Assembly: GCA_023818745.1 (NCBI GenBank) | Contig: JAMWBY010000062.1 | Coordinates: forward strand, 1-8,350 | DNA: 8,350 bases | Direction: 5' to 3' | Source of the DNA: Candidatus Omnitrophota bacterium | Lineage (GTDB): Bacteria; Ratteibacteria; UBA8468; B48-G9; JAFGKM01 | Shown here: positions 6,521 through 8,350 of the stretch, piece after piece | How the letters are laid out: every line of letters starts with the position of its first letter | How positions within the stretch are numbered: the first letter of the stretch is position 1 | Made by a program: the position numbers and the translations under genes | The notes under the pieces: generated by a model | Database searches by the model: none | Told to the model about the DNA's origin: nothing | Seen by the model: only the letters and a program-made list of their open reading frames with translations

Positions 6521-6622
6521 ATGGATAAAAACTGGCTTGCATGGTGGCTTATAGTAATTTTAAGTACTTTACTTACAATTTGGGGACTGGTAATTAGGAT
6601 AAGGAGGTGGAAAAATGATTAA
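6521..6622 (+). CDS. 33-aa single-helix peptide, probable symporter small accessory protein
   Basis: The reading frame opens with ATG five bases after the start of a spacer behind AAAAAAGGGGG (6506-6516) and encodes MDKNWLAWWLIVIL, then STLLTIWGLVIRIRRWKND. It has a short polar start, one membrane helix (about residues 5-25) with several Trp, and a basic C-terminus (RIRRWK), predicting an N-out/C-in topology. It overlaps the symporter gene by eight bases, and its last codons contain the symporter's AAGGAGGTGG ribosome binding site, so translation of the two is likely coupled. Tiny membrane partners directly upstream of SSS-family transporters are known, and I recall a family named symporter small accessory protein of about this size. 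Larger examples are YhdT next to PanF and YjcH next to ActP. Membership here rests on size, topology and position, not on alignment. Confidence 0.7.
   Translation: MDKNWLAWWLIVILSTLLTIWGLVIRIRRWKND
6601..6610 (+). promoter_or_regulatory. Shine-Dalgarno of the symporter, inside the peptide gene
   Basis: AAGGAGGTGG lies four bases before the ATG at 6615 (about eight bases from the core GGAGG) and is read as codons of the 33-aa peptide gene. It fixes the symporter start and explains the overlap. Confidence 0.8.
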
Positions 6623-8150
6623 TCTTTATTCTATTCCCCAACCAGATGTTAGTTATGGAGTATGGGCTGTTATTGGTATAAGTTTAATGTTAATAATATG
6701 CATATATCTTGGATTTATCAGTAGAAAGAAATCTTCCTCTTTTGAAACATTTTTATCAGGTCATCAGGATATAGGTCCTATTATAACTGGTCTTGCTCTT
6801 GGTGCCACATGGCTCAGTGGATGGGCTACCTTAGGCATGATGGGAGTTACTTATACAGTTGGATGGGCTGGTATGTGGTTTGCTGGGATGTGGACAATTG
6901 TTGGGATTATGCCCTGCTTATTTTTCACAGGTGCTAAAATGCAGAAATATGCTCAAAAATTTGGAGCCAGAACCGTTCCTGATGCACTTGGTATAAGATT
7001 TGATAGTAAAGTTGTTCAATCGCTTGCAGCACTTGTTATGATATTTTTTATGACTTTATATGCGGTTGGACAATTTAAAGCAGGTGCAACCATATGGTAT
7101 GCAATAACAGGGCTCCCTGCTATTTGGTGTCTTTTATTTGCGGGTATTATTGTTTTCATTTATATGATTGTTGGTGGATATACAGGAACTCAATTTTCTC
7201 TTGCTCTTCAAGGGGCTTTACTTGGAATTGCATGTTTTATTCTTGGAATATCTGCAATTTTGTTTGTAGGTGGACCATCTGCACTAAATATTTTCCTTGC
7301 AAATGAAGACCCAAAACTTCTTACTTTGATAAGAAGCGATTTACCAAAAGTTGGAAATACTCAATTATTTTCAAGTCCAGTTGGAGTGGTAGCAACATTT
7401 TTTATATTTTTAACGATGGCAACTGGTTTTCCACATAATGTAGCAAGATTTCTTGGTATGAGAAAACTAAATAAAAAGGATTTTGCACTGATAACTTTAA
7501 TGGTATGGCTTGTAGCAGGGCCTCCTATATTTTTAAATGCAATTACAGGTCTTGTATCAAGGGCTACATTTGGTCCACAGATATTAAGAATAGAACCATG
7601 GAAAGGAGATTTGGCTGCTCCTTTTCTTGCTATGGTTGCCGGTGGAAAACCTTTAACAACTCTTTATGCAACAGGTGTTTTTGCAGCAGCACTTTCAACT
7701 CTTTCAGGTATGGTAATGATAATGGCAGGAAATATTACAAGAGATATTATACAATTATGGAACCCTAAATTTTCTCAGAGACACCTTTTAAGATTAACAA
7801 AGATATTTATAGGTATTTTTCTTATAATCCCTTTTTACTGGACATTTAAAAAACCACCTGCTTTACTTGCTGTGTTTATGGGATATGCTGCAATAGGTCT
7901 TGGTGGAATATTTATTTTCTGCACTGCAGTTTCTTTCTACTGGAAAAGAGCAACTAAAGTAGGTGCAATTTTATGTATGATTTATGGTGTTCTATCAACA
8001 TTAATAGGCGGGATATTTGTAACAAAACAGAAAATAGGAATGGGGACTCTTGAATTTATTGTTCTTATTGGATGCGGATTCTTTTATTTTATTGGAAGTT
8101 TATTATCAAAGCCACTTCCTGAAGAAAAACTTAAGAAACTCTTTGAATAA
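6615..8150 (+). CDS. Sodium:solute symporter (SSS) family protein
   Basis: This 511-residue inner-membrane carrier has the LeuT-type SSS fold, with about 13 helices by eye. Typical features are a first helix (about 14-35) followed by FETFLSGHQDIGP (43-55, the family's F..yf.aGr region), a glycine-rich LALGATWLSGWATLGMMG (60-77), IYMIVGGYTGTQFSLALQG (182-200) and GFPHNVARFLGMRK (271-284), the counterpart of the PanF/PutP GxPH..aRf segment. AAALSTLSGM (357-366) aligns with the Na2 site helix of vSGLT, with Ser361 and Thr362 at the two sodium hydroxyl positions, so sodium coupling is likely. The substrate cannot be told; organic acids, pantothenate-like compounds or sugars are all possible. Length is normal and the gene complete. 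It is coupled to the 33-aa peptide gene upstream and followed after 25 bp by another gene on the same strand. Confidence 0.93.
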   Translation: MINLYSIPQPDVSYGVWAVIGISLMLIICIYLGFISRKKSSSFETFLSGHQDIGPIITGLALGATWLSGWATLGMMGVTYTVGWAGMWFAGMWTIVGIMPCLFFTGAKMQKYAQKFGARTVPDALGIRFDSKVVQSLAALVMIFFMTLYAVGQFKAGATIWYAITGLPAIWCLLFAGIIVFIYMIVGGYTGTQFSLALQGALLGIACFILGISAILFVGGPSALNIFLANEDPKLLTLIRSDLPKVGNTQLFSSPVGVVATFFIFLTMATGFPHNVARFLGMRKLNKKDFALITLMVWLVAGPPIFLNAITGLVSRATFGPQILRIEPWKGDLAAPFLAMVAGGKPLTTLYATGVFAAALSTLSGMVMIMAGNITRDIIQLWNPKFSQRHLLRLTKIFIGIFLIIPFYWTFKKPPALLAVFMGYAAIGLGGIFIFCTAVSFYWKRATKVGAILCMIYGVLSTLIGGIFVTKQKIGMGTLEFIVLIGCGFFYFIGSLLSKPLPEEKLKKLFE

Positions 8151-8163
8151 ATAATAAAAATTT

Positions 8164-8169
8164 TATAAT
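8164..8169 (+). promoter_or_regulatory. Perfect TATAAT six bases before a start codon, possible leaderless promoter
   Basis: TATAAT ends at 8169 and the ATG begins at 8176, with no Shine-Dalgarno between. That distance is what leaderless mRNAs show. No good -35 is visible (TTGAAT at 8143-8148 would give only 15 bp). In AT-rich DNA this could be chance. Confidence 0.3.
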
Positions 8170-8175
8170 GTAAAA

Positions 8176-8350
8176 ATGAATACTCAAAAAAAGCAAAAAA
8201 GGATTATTGCAACATTTATAGTGATAGGGATTATTCTTATTGCTTCTATTTTAAATCATTTTTTAGGCAATATACCTTCAAAAAAAATCAAAAAATCAAT
8301 ACCTAAAATTCTTTATCCTGAAGAAATAAGATTAAGACAGAAATTTGTAG
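8176..8350 (+). CDS. Membrane-anchored protein of unknown function, 3'-truncated
   Basis: The 58 visible residues begin with a very basic stretch (MNTQKKQKR), then a single membrane helix (about 10-30, rich in Ile), and after that a Lys-rich linker (SKKIKKSIPK) and LYPEEIRLRQKF. By the positive-inside rule the N-terminus is cytoplasmic and the rest lies outside the membrane, or the helix is an uncleaved signal anchor. The gene runs off the window. I do not recognise the family. It starts 25 bp after the symporter stop on the same strand and could be cotranscribed, but lacks a Shine-Dalgarno. The start is the first ATG of the open frame and the best available. Confidence 0.6.
   Translation, partial: MNTQKKQKRIIATFIVIGIILIASILNHFLGNIPSKKIKKSIPKILYPEEIRLRQKFV

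Noticed and set aside
7094..7768. Two plus-strand frames (7094-7306 and 7505-7768) inside the symporter gene
   Set aside because: Their Cys/Tyr/Arg-rich translations are typical of out-of-frame reading of a membrane protein gene.
1..8350. CRISPR array, tRNA, rRNA or insertion sequence
   Set aside because: I saw no regularly spaced repeats, no cloverleaf-like stretch and no transposase or terminal inverted repeats anywhere in the window.

Overview
The window is clearly AT-rich bacterial DNA. Genes are closely packed, Shine-Dalgarno sites are mostly strong (AAGGAGG type), and sigma70-like promoters with 17-bp spacers can be read by eye. Nothing in it is diagnostic of a phylum. The DUF6785-like membrane protein, a sugar phosphate isomerase/epimerase, a gatA used for indirect aminoacylation and a metalloid-type permease cassette suggest an uncultured anaerobic bacterium, perhaps of an Omnitrophota/Planctomycetes-like group. 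That placement is a weak inference.

Layout: (1) positions 1-3032 hold the 3' three-quarters of gatA, overlapping by ATGA a 638-aa polytopic membrane protein of unknown function. (2) A minus-strand TIM-barrel sugar phosphate isomerase/epimerase (3091-3846) converges on it. (3) A 332-bp divergent intergenic region carries a promoter for each side. The rightward one has a consensus TTGACA-N17-TATAAT followed at once by a perfect 9-bp inverted repeat, which looks like a repressor operator. (4) It reads into a three-gene cassette: an ArsP/DUF318-type permease with a CSCG motif, a 110-aa ArsD-like protein with CGP/CCGP cysteines, and a 73-aa FmdB-type zinc ribbon whose C-terminal tail repeats a CGP...CCG motif. 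(5) After 370 bp of mostly empty DNA, which may hold a decayed minus-strand ORF, a 33-codon single-helix peptide gene overlaps a sodium:solute symporter gene. (6) A membrane-anchored protein of unknown function starts at 8176 and runs off the window.

The most interesting unit is the cassette at 4054-6150. It looks like a regulated metal(loid) export or handling module in which a membrane permease, a soluble thiol protein and a zinc-ribbon protein share a cysteine theme. No arsR, arsC or ArsA ATPase gene lies in the window. The next most interesting item is the 33-aa peptide, too short for standard gene calling, fused by overlap to the symporter gene. The rest is housekeeping (gatA) and carbohydrate or solute metabolism.
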